A stretch of 64,000 nucleotides of DNA from Anoplopoma fimbria (lineage: Eukaryota; Chordata; Actinopteri; Perciformes; Anoplopomatidae). A program made the position numbers and the translations under genes. The DNA lies in the NCBI RefSeq assembly GCF_027596085.1, contig NC_072469.1, positions 17,118,238 to 17,182,237 on the forward strand, read 5' to 3'. This document shows, one piece after another, positions 52,872-64,000 of the stretch; the first letter of the stretch is position 1; each line of letters starts with the position of its first letter. The notes below the pieces were generated by a model. It had not been told where the DNA came from. It searched no databases and saw nothing but the letters and a program-made list of their open reading frames with translations.

Positions 52872-53127
52872 TTAAGCCAGGATATCACTCCTCTTGCTGC
52901 ACCAGACCACCAGGGCGATCATGGCCAATGTGAGGAAAACAGGGACGAGGATGAGGATGGTTAGCGTGTCGTCTGGCGGATCCACCCATACCACCTGCTC
53001 CATGGTGCAGTTAGAGAAAAAGTGCTTGTGTATGCGGATGATGTAGCCCTCCACCAGTGGATTGGGCCAGTAGCAGCTGACGTCATGGGCCTTTTCCTCT
53101 GTGCAGAGGGTGAAGATGTGGTACTCA
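52872..53127 (-). CDS. ramp3: RAMP3-like terminal coding exon: distal ectodomain, membrane helix, cytoplasmic tail
   Basis: The exon begins at 53127 after a CCCCAG acceptor (AG at 53129-53128). Its first base completes a Ser codon whose first two bases end the preceding exon. It encodes SEYHIFTLCTEE, then CYWPNPLVEGY and FFSNCT, then a DPPD block. A hydrophobic helix of about 22 residues (LTILILVPVF to ALVVW) follows, and the tail is CSKRSDILA with a TAA stop at 52874-52872. Three of the six family cysteines are here (TLC, SCYW, SNCT), and NCT is an N-glycosylation sequon. Length and spacing match human RAMP3 without gaps across this block. Unlike human RAMP3, the tail does not end in a class I PDZ ligand, and a Cys replaces the Arg after the Trp at the membrane border. 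No start codon belongs in this exon. Confidence 0.93.
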
Positions 53128-53605
53128 CTGGGGAGAGAAATGAGTGAAAGAGAGGGGAAGGATTAGAATAAAATCACAACTGGCTTCTGTTTGGGCACAC
53201 AATCATTAGAAACCCTATAACTGTTTAGCTAGTATTCCTCAAAACATTGGAGGTTCAGTCACTAATCCATCATTGTGACTGGGGATATTCTGCCTTTTAT
53301 TTTTTTGGCCCACTACTCTCCTCTATTTCAACTGGCGTTCAGTGCTTTTCAGAGCCTCAGTGAAGCTTTCCAGGCTCAGAGCTCTGCTTTGATAAATCCA
53401 TTCAGCTAACCCTAATCCTTCCTCTTTCTCCATCCTGATTTTCTATCCACCAGGATTTATTCATCCAGATTTGTTTCTCAAGACATCCTGGAGCCATTGG
53501 TATCCTCACCAGCAAAACAGTTGATTGAGTAACAGTGTTATCAACCCTTTCTCACTCCCAAATACTGCAGCCTCGATGCACCGAGGCACACTTTAGCGTG
53601 TTATG

Positions 53606-53611
<6 letters not shown>

Positions 53612-53683
<72 letters not shown>
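53612..53683. repeat. (TA)36 microsatellite in the RAMP3-like intron
   Basis: 72 bp of pure TA dinucleotide, self-complementary. Confidence 0.97.
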
Positions 53684-53689
<6 letters not shown>

Positions 53690-56600
53690 GTGGAAACTGA
53701 AAAAGTTGAGCTATTTAGCTTAATGTTGTAAGATGCAGGGGAAAGGAAAAAGTAATCCTAATGTAGGCTACCTAATACATATTTTATAGCTCTAAGCAAA
53801 TGGTTTGTCTATCAAACTAATTAAAAGTAAATAAGGATTTTTGTATGTGCATTAACGTAAAGTCTTTCCTAAATAAGAAAGATTGGTTTATGCCTCTGCG
53901 GAAGACTCAAAAGGTTGCATCTGGGGGAGTGATTGGGGAATGAAATAAAAGGACGGAGAGAGAGATAAAAAATGTAAGCTTTGAGGCAGAATAGATCAAA
54001 ATGCAGCATGCAGGACTGTAGGGAATAAGACTTTTGAAGTTTTTTCCCCAGATGTAGTACACAACAGCTAACAGGTTTTCAAACAGTCATCCACGCACAA
54101 TAATAAAAAAAATAGCTTCACCAGGTTCACAGTGGATTTACTGAAGAAATAACTTGGTGGTAAATACATTATATAACTGAGAAGATGACCTCAAACACAT
54201 ATACAGCACATGCAAATGATATTTTTGAAAAAGATACATTATACTTGTGCATGCCAGTTTCTGACGTCATACAGATACCTATAGCTTATGATTAAGCTAC
54301 TGCGAGCCTAGCTTTTGTGCCAATGTTTGGTATGATTTAATTAATGCAAAAAAACAATGTTTCCCTCAGAATGTCTTTCCATAACTCCCCCTTAGACATT
54401 ATAGCTCCCAGTTAAACCCACACTAATCATACTGCTCGGGCAAGATAACCAACCGCATCTGTTTAATGGCTGATAAACGCTGGCCATTCATGTTTCTAAA
54501 TGGTGTTACAAATGGGCATTTTATGCACCTCCAAATAATTTAGTCAAGATGCTTCTCTCGACTGACACCCACTTCATATATGTATGTAGCTCACACAACA
54601 AACACACACTAACACACAATAGTATAAAGATGCATTGCTGCTTCTCTTCACTGGCTTGTTTGTTTATCCTCTGAGACTGATGGCTCTGCTTACTGGTAAA
54701 TCAGATTAACGAATAAAGACTTAAACTGTGCGGTAGTGACATTTTCGCAAACGAGGCAAAGCTAATTCTTTATTTTGACGATGTATCTTATGTTTTGTTA
54801 CTGTGCAAAGGAATGCATCATTCTATGAGTTTTAACCATTAACCATCCTCTTTCCACGGCTGACTGGCTGGTACAGTTGTTGGTAACAGTCTTCTGCCAG
54901 TCGTGTGGACAACATAACCCACTTTAAATGGGGCTTGCTCATCTAAAAGGTTCATGAGTTATCATTATTGGTAGTAGGAAACAGCTCTGATGGCTTTAAA
55001 GCAGCATCTGGTCCGCACAGGGACCAACCATTATTCCTAATAGTGAATATCAAGTATATTATTAAAAGGTCCAGATGGACCGACGCCACTGTTACGCTGT
55101 TCCTGTGTGCTCAACATTAAGGCTGGCTACTCTATGAGCTGTAAAATGCTCTGGGCAGAAAATCAATATGTTATTAGAGGTAAATGATTAAAGTGCGTAA
55201 ATGCTCCTACAGACACACACACTCACAGCTTGTCTCTTAGTCTGGTATCGGCTAATTTCAAACAATAACAATCATGTTGGCTGATTGTTTGGCCAGCAGC
55301 TATCACTGCAGAGAGGCACGGCTCATTTGTCAAAGAGAGGAAGCTTTGCAGGGGTCGTTACTTGTTTAAATATGAGGCTCCTTGTTCTTCCAAGCTCAAT
55401 TCCCTCTCACCACTCCCATGTTCCTCTTGTGCTTTCGCTCTGCCTCTTTGTCTCCCGCCCTTCTTATCACCTTCCTCCAGGCTCCAAAGTAAAGTGCCGC
55501 TGAGAAAGTCTTTGTATCCTCCAGTCGCGTAAATTAAGTCACGTACATGATTACACCCAAATGCAACATTCCTCTCGGAAAAATGTTGACTCATGGAGGC
55601 AGTATTTCCCAAAAGGCAAGTCATGCTGTGTTTCCCGCAACATTCTGGCAATGAAACAGTCTTTGTTAATATGTTCTTTCATCTGTTAATCACACTTGAT
55701 AGGTCAGACATCACTAACAGATCAGAAGTTGTGCAGTGGATGAGCTTTTTTGCCAAAAACATCAGCCTGCTGTGTCTGGAAATGACGTTATGATTGAACC
55801 AAAACAGTACATTTTCAGGCCGGACTACTAAAACAATCTGAAAAACACTAAATGCTCCATAAAGCTGAGGGGAACTGCAGAGTTGGATGAATTGGTTGTA
55901 GTACTGTGATTGATGAGAATAATATTGACTATAGCAGCTTTAACTTTGGTAGCTTTGGCATTTGGTTTGCTTTGAAAACTGCCTGGATCTAATTTCACCT
56001 TTCAGCGCACTACAGTTTTGCTATTTTCTATCCAATTATTGTTTCTGTCAAGGCATTCCTTATATACATTTACAAATGATATTTATGACCAATAGATGGC
56101 TGTTGAAATTTCTAAATACAAGTGTCAGTTGCTTACTGGCCTCCAAAATGTTTACCCTGACTATAATGTCTAAAGTCAGCCATTTGATGCAAAAGCTTAC
56201 ATTTAGCTCACATTGCGCACCTCCTTTAATTTTTAATTTCTGAAATGAATCAATGTATGATTGTGTGAAACTGTATTCGTACAAAAAACTGTGTTTCCTG
56301 GAAAGAAATAATGGTTCAAAAGAAATCAGTGATAGTATGATTGATGGATGATGTTGTTGTACCTCCTCACAGATTCTTTTATTTCATTTTTCCTGGTAAT
56401 CGGGGAACAAGATGATTATTTTGACGTTGATGTCATGCTCCCATGTGTATGTGTGTGCAATAAGCCTTAAGTCTCATGGCTTTCTCCCTAAAGGGAAAAA
56501 AGCTCCATGTGAGGGGTCAAAGGTGAGCGGAAGGAATGAGGTGAAAAGCTGGATAAAGATAGATACAGATGGGTGGTCAAGGCTCAGATGCTCTTTTAAA

Positions 56601-57164
56601 AACAGCTCTGGTTTTGGGAAGCAAACCTCAAGCTGTTCTCCCCCCTACAGAGATCCAACCAGCTGTATGAGGCTCAGATGGATTACAATCTTTCTATCAA
56701 TCACGCGTTTTGCTGAAAGTGCCACGGTGTAGAACTGACAACCCCTTAACTGAAACTACAAATATAAAGCAAAGAAAAAAGAGGACTGACAAAGATAAGA
56801 GGGTGACTTTATATATGGAGACAGTTTGGTATCACTCTTAAAGTGTCTCACAGGAGATTCTCTAATATTCTCAACATCAGCTCTTCATTTTGGGCCAACA
56901 GGGAGAATATTTGGGATCTCTCTTACGGGGAAGGGATGCTTTCCTCTGCTGCAGGCCAATTTTGGATAATTACAAATGATTTAATGGAAAGGAACCCCAG
57001 AACCTATTTTAAGAATTGAGCAAACAGGTACAGTTGTTCCCCTGCTGTTGAGTTAAATCTTCTTAAGAACATAAAGAAGGAGTGGGAGTGTAGCTGCTGA
57101 TAATCCATTTTGGGAATGTAACAAAATCAAGTTGAGAAATGCCTCAAAATGCAATTATAACTAA

Positions 57165-57194
57165 GCTCTCTCTCTCTCTCTCTGTGTGTGTGTG
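57165..57194 (+). repeat. (CT)9 plus (GT)6 compound microsatellite
   Basis: CT repeat to 57182 followed directly by GT repeat to about 57194, within the RAMP3-like intron. Confidence 0.92.
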
Positions 57195-57992
57195 CTTGAA
57201 TAACGGCCTCTTCTATATGTGATGATGACTATTGCAGCTAGGTATGGAGGATGCAGTAGAAATGTCAACAAATATATGACAGCGTTTTTCAGAGTCACTA
57301 ATTTGTCATCTATTTACACAAGTTGCCACAACTTTCCCACCACTTCCTCTCAACGTCATAAGACACAGACATCCTATACACACTGCTAACTCTTTACAGT
57401 CAGGGAGGCTCTCAGAGGATAAATGTTCATAAATCTATTTAGAAATCAGAAAAAAGGGTGACAAACCATGTGGTTGCTGTACATAAGTGTCAATGATGCA
57501 AAATCTCCAAAATTCCAATGAAGACTTTTATTTGTAAACAGTTTTAACTTAAATATTTAGGAGGGTTAACTGCATAACTTTTCATCAGTTTCTGAACAGA
57601 TTTGTTGTGCAGTGCAACATAAAGCTTGGTAGATGTTGCATCCAAGATCCAAGAGTGAAGACTTCACCTTCAGCACAGAAAACTACTTCAACACTACTAT
57701 TACAGAAGACAAGATAAGGTCAGGGAGCTTCTTAAAGTGTAAACAAAATGGCCGAGAGATTTTTGCAGATCTCATAAAATTGTTATACAACAAGGCCTAT
57801 TCATGTCCATCAGATCATTAACATTGACAGTGTTTACTCATGACCATTACTCTGCACTGCTCTCATTTGCTGTTACTGCTGATAATGGCATCACGACAGA
57901 AGGAGTTGTTGCGAAAGATTAGCAGGCACCAAACCTCCGGTTCCCCCTTTAAACACTTTTAGCTGCTATATATATAAAAAATAATGTAGTAC

Positions 57993-58152
57993 CTGATGAA
58001 GTGTGTGAGGTTACACCAGTTCTGTGGATCTATGTGACCCATGTCCCGCTTGAACTCCTCTCCACAGAACTCCACCTCCCACTGCAGACGGGACTCATTG
58101 CAGGGTTTCTTAGGCCGGGGGGGAGTGGGCTCTATGTTGAAACTGTCAGTGG
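57993..58152 (-). CDS. ramp3: RAMP3-like main extracellular exon
   Basis: 160-nt internal exon. The acceptor is a good pyrimidine tract ending CTCTCAG (AG at 58154-58153); the donor is CATCAG followed by GTACTA (GT at 57992-57991). It is read in the frame set by the terminal exon. It encodes a linker rich in Pro, Lys and acidic residues (FNIEPTPPRPKK), then CNESRLQWEVEFCGEEF and WCNLTHFI. Cysteines CNES, EFC and WCN are the first three of the six RAMP cysteines. NES and NLT are N-glycosylation sequons at positions where human RAMP3 has NET and NLS. Splicing to the terminal exon gives NLTHFI-SEYHIFTLC, aligning gap-free with human RAMP3. The stretch before the first cysteine is longer than in human RAMP3. 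Confidence 0.92.
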
Positions 58153-58573
58153 CTGAGAGGACAGAAAGAAGAAGAGAATTTATAGGTCACATATCCTGCT
58201 TTGGGGGTTCTTCCTCTGATAAACTGTCATATCAGTAAAGTGACTGAAATTAAACATGAAAAAATGGATGTTCATGATCTTTGGAATGATTTTCTGGTAT
58301 TATTTATGAGCTGTGAAGTGCATGTATTTTATGGTTTTTTTTTCTTTTACTCATTATTTCCTGTCAGAAAGATGTAACTTATGTTTTTCATCCATCTTGA
58401 GTTTAATTTTCACCCACTACGTTCTTGGAACAGAGGAAAAGTCAGTTTTAATATCTCACTACCACACCATGCTGCATCCTAATGTTGCTATTTTTCTGCA
58501 GCAATTCAACTCAGTTTTCCCCAAAGACTGACACAGAGCATTCTCATTTTATATGATGGATGCATATGCTTAC
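58153..58573 (-). other. RAMP3-like intron between microexon and main exon (421 bp)
   Basis: GT at 58573-58572 and AG at 58154-58153, both phase 1. AT-rich, with no coding potential or repeat recognised inside. Confidence 0.72.
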
Positions 58574-58603
58574 CTGACAACCCTGTCATCATCCAGGCAT
58601 TGA
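58574..58603 (-). CDS. ramp3: RAMP3-like 30-nt microexon, N-terminal segment
   Basis: Very short exon predicted from its splice sites: a long pyrimidine run ending TTCTTCACAG (AG at 58605-58604) and a strong donor, TCAG followed by GTAAGC (GT at 58573-58572). In the frame set by the next exon it encodes NAWMMTGLSA, with split codons at both ends, so both flanking introns are phase 1 and the exon can be skipped without a frameshift. It probably contributes the end of the signal peptide or the extreme mature N-terminus. The two in-frame ATG codons are weak start candidates because no hydrophobic signal sequence follows them; RAMPs need one. No family homology was recognised in these ten residues, so support is splice signal plus frame. 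Confidence 0.68.
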
Positions 58604-61600
58604 CTGTGAAGAAAAAGAAGAAAAAATATGTAAAATGGAGTGAACTGATTGCTAAGGTTCCAACATATTCGATAAGAAAACCGACATTTCATACTTTACA
58701 TTTTCTGAAACAAGAATGTCATTTCTGCTTCCCTCTGTGACCTTTGATTGTCTGATCGCAATCAATTTGTCAGCCTTTGTAGGGTTCAGAATTGATCACC
58801 AATCAGCATCCTCTCCTAGCTTTAAGATTTAAACTAAACTTTTGTGTTACTACTGATTCAAAAATTCCCATTGCTCTTGTTTCACAGTAAAAGCTTTGAA
58901 TACACAGATCAGATGGGAACTTTCTGTCTGCAGCTGTTGCATTGTGTTTTTTAACTGAAGGTTGTACCGACTTCTATTGTTTGCTATAGGTTCATGTAAT
59001 CCAAAAGCACTTCTTTAAGCACTTAAGTCTCAGTGGATCAGTTTTAAACAATGCAGGGAGTAACTGCACAAGAGATAAGAGTCACAGTGAGCTGTTAGAT
59101 GAGAATAGGCCGATAACAAGTTCTTACTGTGGGGAATCAGAACCACAAGTATGTCATCAAGGTTAACCAACCCTAGGCCTTTTAACGGTGTAACCTGTTC
59201 AACATCAGCAGATTATTTGTGACATATAAGAAGAGGATCATCTCCTTGTGTATATAATCCATTTGCGTGATTTATTCTCGTGAACAAAACTTTTTTTAAC
59301 AAAAATCCATTATTTGTGACAGGCACTGTCTTTTCTGTTTCCTGTGTTCTCATGTTTTCAGTCTTTCTGTTAACACCCAGCAGAGGTTAAGAAGATAGGA
59401 GAGAGACAAACAGAGACGGAGTGAGAACAACAAAATTACAGTTGAAGTGAAGTATCGCAATGATACGGCTGGTTACAGAAGTGCATCCATCATACACACT
59501 TTTAATAACCTTTCTCTCCCCTCCCTGTTCTCTGATTCAAACTCACAGCTCATCGGAAGACCAAAGCTTAACATGCTGCTGCACAGGAAGGTGTATTTCC
59601 GTTTGAAGTGCCATGCTTACAAAGCGAAGAATCAGTTGAAAAGATGCCCCTCAGGACTGTTACCAAGTTAGTGTGCTAAATATAGAGACTTCCCTGTTGA
59701 GGATGTTTTGAGGTGCGGTGTTTGTGATGGGATGAGATTATTTTATTTATTCTATTTGTTTGTTGGTCTTAAATATTAAAGATAGATCAAGTATTTGTGT
59801 AGATCCTGGCCTGGTTTTATAAGCTGTACTTTGACTTGCTTTTGAAATTTTCCTTGTGATTAGGGTCAACTGTTTCATCGTGAGTTGTTGTTTTTTTTAA
59901 ACTAAGAGCACAAAACAAATAAAGTGATTTATGGCAAAGCCAAACCTCTCAGACAGATTGAAGAAGATATTTTTCTGAACTAAACTTGCTTCATTGAAAG
60001 AAAGATTTAGCAAAAGCAATTATAAGAGGAAGAATGTACAATCGCATAATTCCTGCAGTGTTGGGTTCCAACGAAAAAGGAAAAAGCAAGTGAAAATTTA
60101 AAGATGACAGGGACTTGGTCTCAGATGAGCTGTTTCAGAACAAAAGGGGCCCTGAATGTAACAGTTGAGTTAATTAGATGGGATCAAGAGACAGCCAGGG
60201 GCACTGTCTGAAATCCCCGAGCTAGTCAGATGTCACAAAGTCAAATATCCATATGCTCATCTTTTTCTGTGGCCCATTGTTATCTCAAGACATTAAATCC
60301 ACTTCCTGTCTTCTCTTCAAGGCGCACACAGACAGAAAATCATTTCTCAAGATCACAAGAAAGTATGTCCTTTGTGTCTAGTAATCAATTCATCAAATCA
60401 GATATTATGGCAAATTATAGAGCACTCTAAAAATTACACTCTTTGAAAGTTCTCCGACTTCAGAATTTGGCTTTTAGCCACCTGGTTCCCACAGGTCTTC
60501 TGTTGCATTTCAATTCTCCTGACAATAAGCTCCATGCAGGCCAGCCCAAAAATAACATAGTGTATATAAAATCCAACATAAGTTCCTTATGCGCCAGGAA
60601 TCAGCAAAACCGAATATCCCCCATGTACTCTTTGATAACAAACCAATCACCATAGCACAGGCTCTGCAACATTTAAAAAAAGATTACGTGTAGACAATTT
60701 AACATCATTAAAATCTCCCGTTTGACACTACAGTGCAGATTAATTTAAGCAGTGTAGTTATAGGACAATAATGTAAATTGATGGTCATTTCAACAATGTC
60801 TAACATTACTGATTTATGTTTTTATAAAGTATATTGCCAGATTACCAAAATACTTTAAATCTGCTGCAATAGTTCATTTTCAATTTCATTTTCATGGTTT
60901 GGGTGTCTGTGTTTTTCTAAAATAACTATTTTGTCTTTTGATTATGTGACCTAACATGCTCTTTCTTATCTTCTTCATGTTGTATGCTTTCAAGGCGAGT
61001 GGAGCGTTCACTATTCAGATGAGCGGTTGACACAAAGACCCATCAAATAGGTAATTTAAATTATTAATTAAACACAAGCAGGATGGAGGAACTGATGAAA
61101 ATAACCTACAACAATCTAGCAGCAGGTTTCCTTTCAGCATGAGCTCTGCAAAACAGCAGCAGGGGGGAAGTTTGAAACTAAATGGAACCTATCAGCTTTA
61201 TAAGCTGGGGAATCAGCAGAGAGTGTGTTTCTGGGAGATTTGGTTGAGTTATAGGCTACAGTGCCAGAGTATGAATTATAGCAGCTTGGTGCATCTCTCC
61301 TCGTAGCGTGTGACAGTTTGCCAAAATCAAAGCACTCTGGGTTTAGAAAGCAGATACAGAGGGGGACTTTAACCAACTGTTTAAGCATTAATCCCTTTTT
61401 TTTTTCAATTTGTAAAAACAACGCTAACTTTATCACATTTTAAAGTTGCTGCAGCGAATGTGATTGCCAATTAGTCATTTACACACCTACCTGATACAGT
61501 GGAATAATTCCACATTTTGGGAAATAGGCTTATTTGCTTATCTCTTGCCAAGAGTTAGATGGGACGATTGAAACGTCAATTAAATGGGAATTTAAAGCCA

Positions 61601-64000
61601 GCATCCAGTTAGCTATACTTAGCATAAATTCTGAAAACAGGGGGACAGAGCTAGCTTGGCTCTGCCAAGGGTAATACAATCTACCTACCAGTTTCACTGC
61701 AGTGTTTTTTATATATTGTAAGTATTAAACAGTTATAAGGTGTTTATTATTCAGCTTCAGGGGGGGCAAATTGTTGGATTTTGTATTTGAGAGATCCAGC
61801 TGTTTGCATCTGTTTCAAGTTTTTTGTGCTAAGCTAACCTGCTGCTTAGAGGGGCATCACATTGAATTCTCCACACAAAAGCACATTTTACTTCTCAAAT
61901 ATAAATCTATTGCTTTAAGTCCCATAGTCACACACATTTTAGGAAAATCTTTGTCTTCTCCGAATCCTAAAAAAATACCTGGCTTTCTGTTTATGGAACT
62001 AAAACTGATGAGAGCGGAGAGAGTGAACTGAAACTGTGAAGTTGCAGGCCTAAAAACCAAAACATTAGTTAGAGCAGCTATGAAAAATGTACATATCATC
62101 TACAGTATATGTGTGTAGTATCTGTTTCATGTTCTAGAAAAGCCCAAAGCTCATCAGTTGGGACAAACACCAACAAATAACAGCCTTTCAGCAGCATCTC
62201 TCATATACTTCTGCAGAGAAAAGCAGCAGCAATGCAATTTATCTGTAGCTGCCACTACTATCACAAACTTTGAGGTGGCTGTGAGCTGTAGATTGTATCA
62301 ATGTCTTTTCAATTTACTGAAACCACTAGTGTCTGTTTGCAGTACCGTTTTGAATTGCATGAGCTGAGGTGTGAGAAACTGATGATTGATATCTGTGTTC
62401 TTCAAATGGTGTTACTTCTAAGAAAATGTAAATGAAACATTTAAAAAGCAATCAATTTGAATTAATTCAAGCCTCTCATTAAGAAACACAACGGGGTACT
62501 GCAGACAACTGAATCATTTAGTCTCTCATCATTCACATGTGGGTGGACGTTTTTTGTATTTGTTCATTCATCCAGCCGCTCCCACCTATTTTTAAAACAC
62601 TTATCAGGTTCCTCTTCACTAAGGTTCACAGTTATGCTAATGAAGCCTTTCGAAGCCGCTGTGGACCCCGCTGGTCATGGATCGAGGCCAGCTCGTCATG
62701 ATATATCCACATCAATTATGATTACGAAAATGGGAAACTGCTTGCATGGCGGAATAAATGTTTTTTTTTAACATCATAGGCAAAGAAATATTTTAATAGC
62801 TTTTCAACACCTTTTGTCGACTTTGAATAAAATTGTACAGGGCTCTTGCCTGGTCAAATTAATTATTTAATCTGAAAGTACACTCAAATTCCTATTTATT
62901 GTGCAATAACTATTAAACTATTTAAAATACTATTTAAAAGAAATAATAAACAATAAAATAATAATAAATAATAAAACTGGCATAATTAAGTCTTCTTTTG
63001 TTCCTTTTTTTATTGTTTAAAGTAAGGAAGCACCCATACTGCAGGATGTTCATTAAGTTCTATGCATGTTGGTGGTTTAAAATTAGCAAGAAGTTAACAG
63101 GCTGAAATTATTGACTTACTTTAAACATCCATACCAAATCCACAAAAAGACAACTTCCACTTGAACAGGATTCTTGCAACTATAAGCAAGAATCAGTAAA
63201 CACTTGTCAATAGGGGCAAGCTTTTAACCATCCAATCCATTGCGATGAACTAGAACTGTCGAGTCAACTGAAATGTGGCCTTAGCGCTACATTGAAACAG
63301 CATTAAACTTGTGAATTATGCAGTCCAAGCAGGGCTATTTTAAACTAGAAGATAACTAAATCAAGGTGCTTGAAGGTGTAACACGCTGGTTGACAGCGTG
63401 CCAGTCGTGTATCGGCTCAGTTGGCCCCCTGCCATCCACTGCCTGTTAGGTTGGCAAGATAAATATAGATGAGAGGAAATAGAAGATGAAGGAAAGTAGA
63501 TGAATTGCCAGAACTGTTTAAACAGATTTAAAGCACATGCACAAGTGGCAGGACTTGTTTAACAACCTCTACCGTATATCAGGTCTGCATTGTCATCATC
63601 ATCACCAGAATAGGAAGGTACCAGTGCAGACGAGGGTTCGTGATATGGGTCAGATTTGATTAGAGAGAAACATTTTGGCATTTGGTTGCACTTTTTCTTC
63701 AAATAGAACTTGTGATTTCATTACGCTACAAGATCTTTTGTTGGTTTAAACACATGGGGGATGGAATAATGCATACACAACAGGATATGAAGAAGGTCTT
63801 GTCTCACTCCGTATTTATGCCTATGGCAACAATGTGTTCTGTATTAAAAGTTTAATTTGAGAAATGAAAAAGGGAAATAAATAAGGTGTTCTTTTTTCTC
63901 TTTGTCTTCCTGCTGTACCATCTGTCTTCTACTGTGTCTTTCTCCACAGAAAAACAGACTGAAGTTTGTACAGACACATCAAGAAAAGAAAAAAAAGAGA
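58604..64000 (-). other. Upstream intron of the RAMP3-like gene (partial, first exon not found)
   Basis: If the microexon is real, its upstream intron is at least 5.4 kb and runs off the window. I searched the minus strand for an ATG followed by a hydrophobic signal sequence and a phase-1 donor and found none that is convincing. Contents: a dispersed repeat copy at 61505-61740, an AT-rich ATAA-type simple repeat near 62940-62977, and AT-rich sequence. The block around 62600-62760 is less AT-rich than its surroundings and could be conserved regulatory DNA, but this cannot be judged from one sequence. Confidence 0.6.
61505..61740 (+). mobile_element. Second copy of the 51715-52400 dispersed repeat (uninterrupted)
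   Basis: GGAAATAGGCTTATTTGCTT, TTGCCAAGAGTTAGATGGGA, AGCCAGCATCCAGTTAGCTA, AACAGGGGGACAGAGCTAGC, TTGGCTCTGCCAAGGGTAA and CTACCTACCAGTTTCACTG follow the same order as the interrupted copy. No coding potential. Confidence 0.72.

Larger units (their letters stand above)
53128..57992 (-). other. Last intron of the RAMP3-like gene (4865 bp)
   Basis: Bounded by donor GT at 57992-57991 and acceptor AG at 53129-53128. It holds a 72-bp TA array (53612-53683), a short CT/GT compound repeat (57165-57194) and otherwise AT-rich unique-looking sequence. Short ORFs on either strand (for example 55358-55651 and 57633-57821) resemble no protein family I know and lack paired splice sites, so no nested gene is called. 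Confidence 0.85.
52872..58603 (-). other. ramp3: RAMP3-like receptor activity-modifying protein gene (partial; 5' exon missing)
   Basis: Visible coding part of a split vertebrate gene on the minus strand, assembled from exons at 58574-58603, 57993-58152 and 52872-53127. Joined, they give 147 complete codons plus a stop, preceded by two bases of a split codon. Human RAMP3 is about 148 residues including its signal peptide. RAMPs are single-pass type I membrane proteins that bind class B GPCRs (calcitonin receptor, CLR) and set trafficking and ligand choice; RAMP3 with CLR forms an adrenomedullin receptor. The RAMP3 assignment rests on the WCNL, CYWPNP, FFSNCT, DPPD and LVVW-SKR-D blocks as I recall the human protein, plus glycosylation sequons that human RAMP1 lacks. 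Introns are 421 bp and 4865 bp. A fish RAMP1-type paralogue is the main alternative. The family is near certain; the subtype is not. Confidence 0.9.

Noticed and set aside
57633..57821. A 62-codon plus-strand ORF antisense to the RAMP intron, with protein-like composition.
   Set aside because: No domain recognised and no supporting splice sites.
61491..61515. Possible first coding exon of the RAMP3-like gene on the minus strand (ATG, 8 codons, phase-1 donor GTAGGT).
   Set aside because: The frame fits, but the peptide (MWNYSTVS) is not hydrophobic and cannot serve as a signal peptide, and the start codon lies in the edge of a dispersed repeat.

Overview
The window looks like about 64 kb of teleost fish chromosome, probably a spiny-rayed (percomorph-type) fish. 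Three things point there: long AC/GT microsatellites every few kilobases; interspersed repeats whose tails are familiar from fish genomes (an L2-type LINE, a tRNA-derived SINE, and several non-autonomous elements); and one split vertebrate gene. No bacterial, phage or organelle gene organisation is present. Most of the DNA is AT-rich and non-coding.

The one gene I can defend is on the minus strand at the right end. It encodes a receptor activity-modifying protein (RAMP), closest to RAMP3. Three coding exons are visible, in transcription order: a 30-nt microexon (58574-58603), the main extracellular exon (57993-58152) and the terminal exon (52872-53127), which carries the rest of the ectodomain, the membrane helix and the stop. 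Frame and splice sites agree across both junctions. The joined ectodomain has the six cysteines of RAMP1/RAMP3, and three of its potential N-glycosylation sites fall at RAMP3 positions. The signal-peptide exon was not found and is probably beyond position 64000.

Layout. 1-9.4 kb: non-coding, with two long GT blocks, an AC block and a sequence with paired forkhead-type motifs. 9.0-10.9 kb: a 19-bp perfect hairpin, a fragment of a dispersed repeat, and the 5'-truncated 3' end of an L2-type LINE. 11-31 kb: non-coding, with a retroelement tail (14.7 kb), a pyrimidine-rich tract (15.6 kb) and a tRNA-derived SINE (18.3 kb). 31-52 kb: repeat-rich, with twin AC arrays, a decamer tandem repeat, a MITE nested in an older repeat (39.4-39.9 kb), a Z-DNA-prone tract (40.8 kb), a solo-LTR-like element (46.0-46.7 kb) and a second nested MITE (51.7-52.4 kb). 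52.9-64 kb: the RAMP gene and its introns.

The window holds no operon or set of genes acting together. I found no evidence of a new biological system. The most interesting points are the in-frame symmetric microexon and altered C-terminus of the RAMP gene, two nested transposon insertions, and a few isolated exon-like islands that need transcript data.
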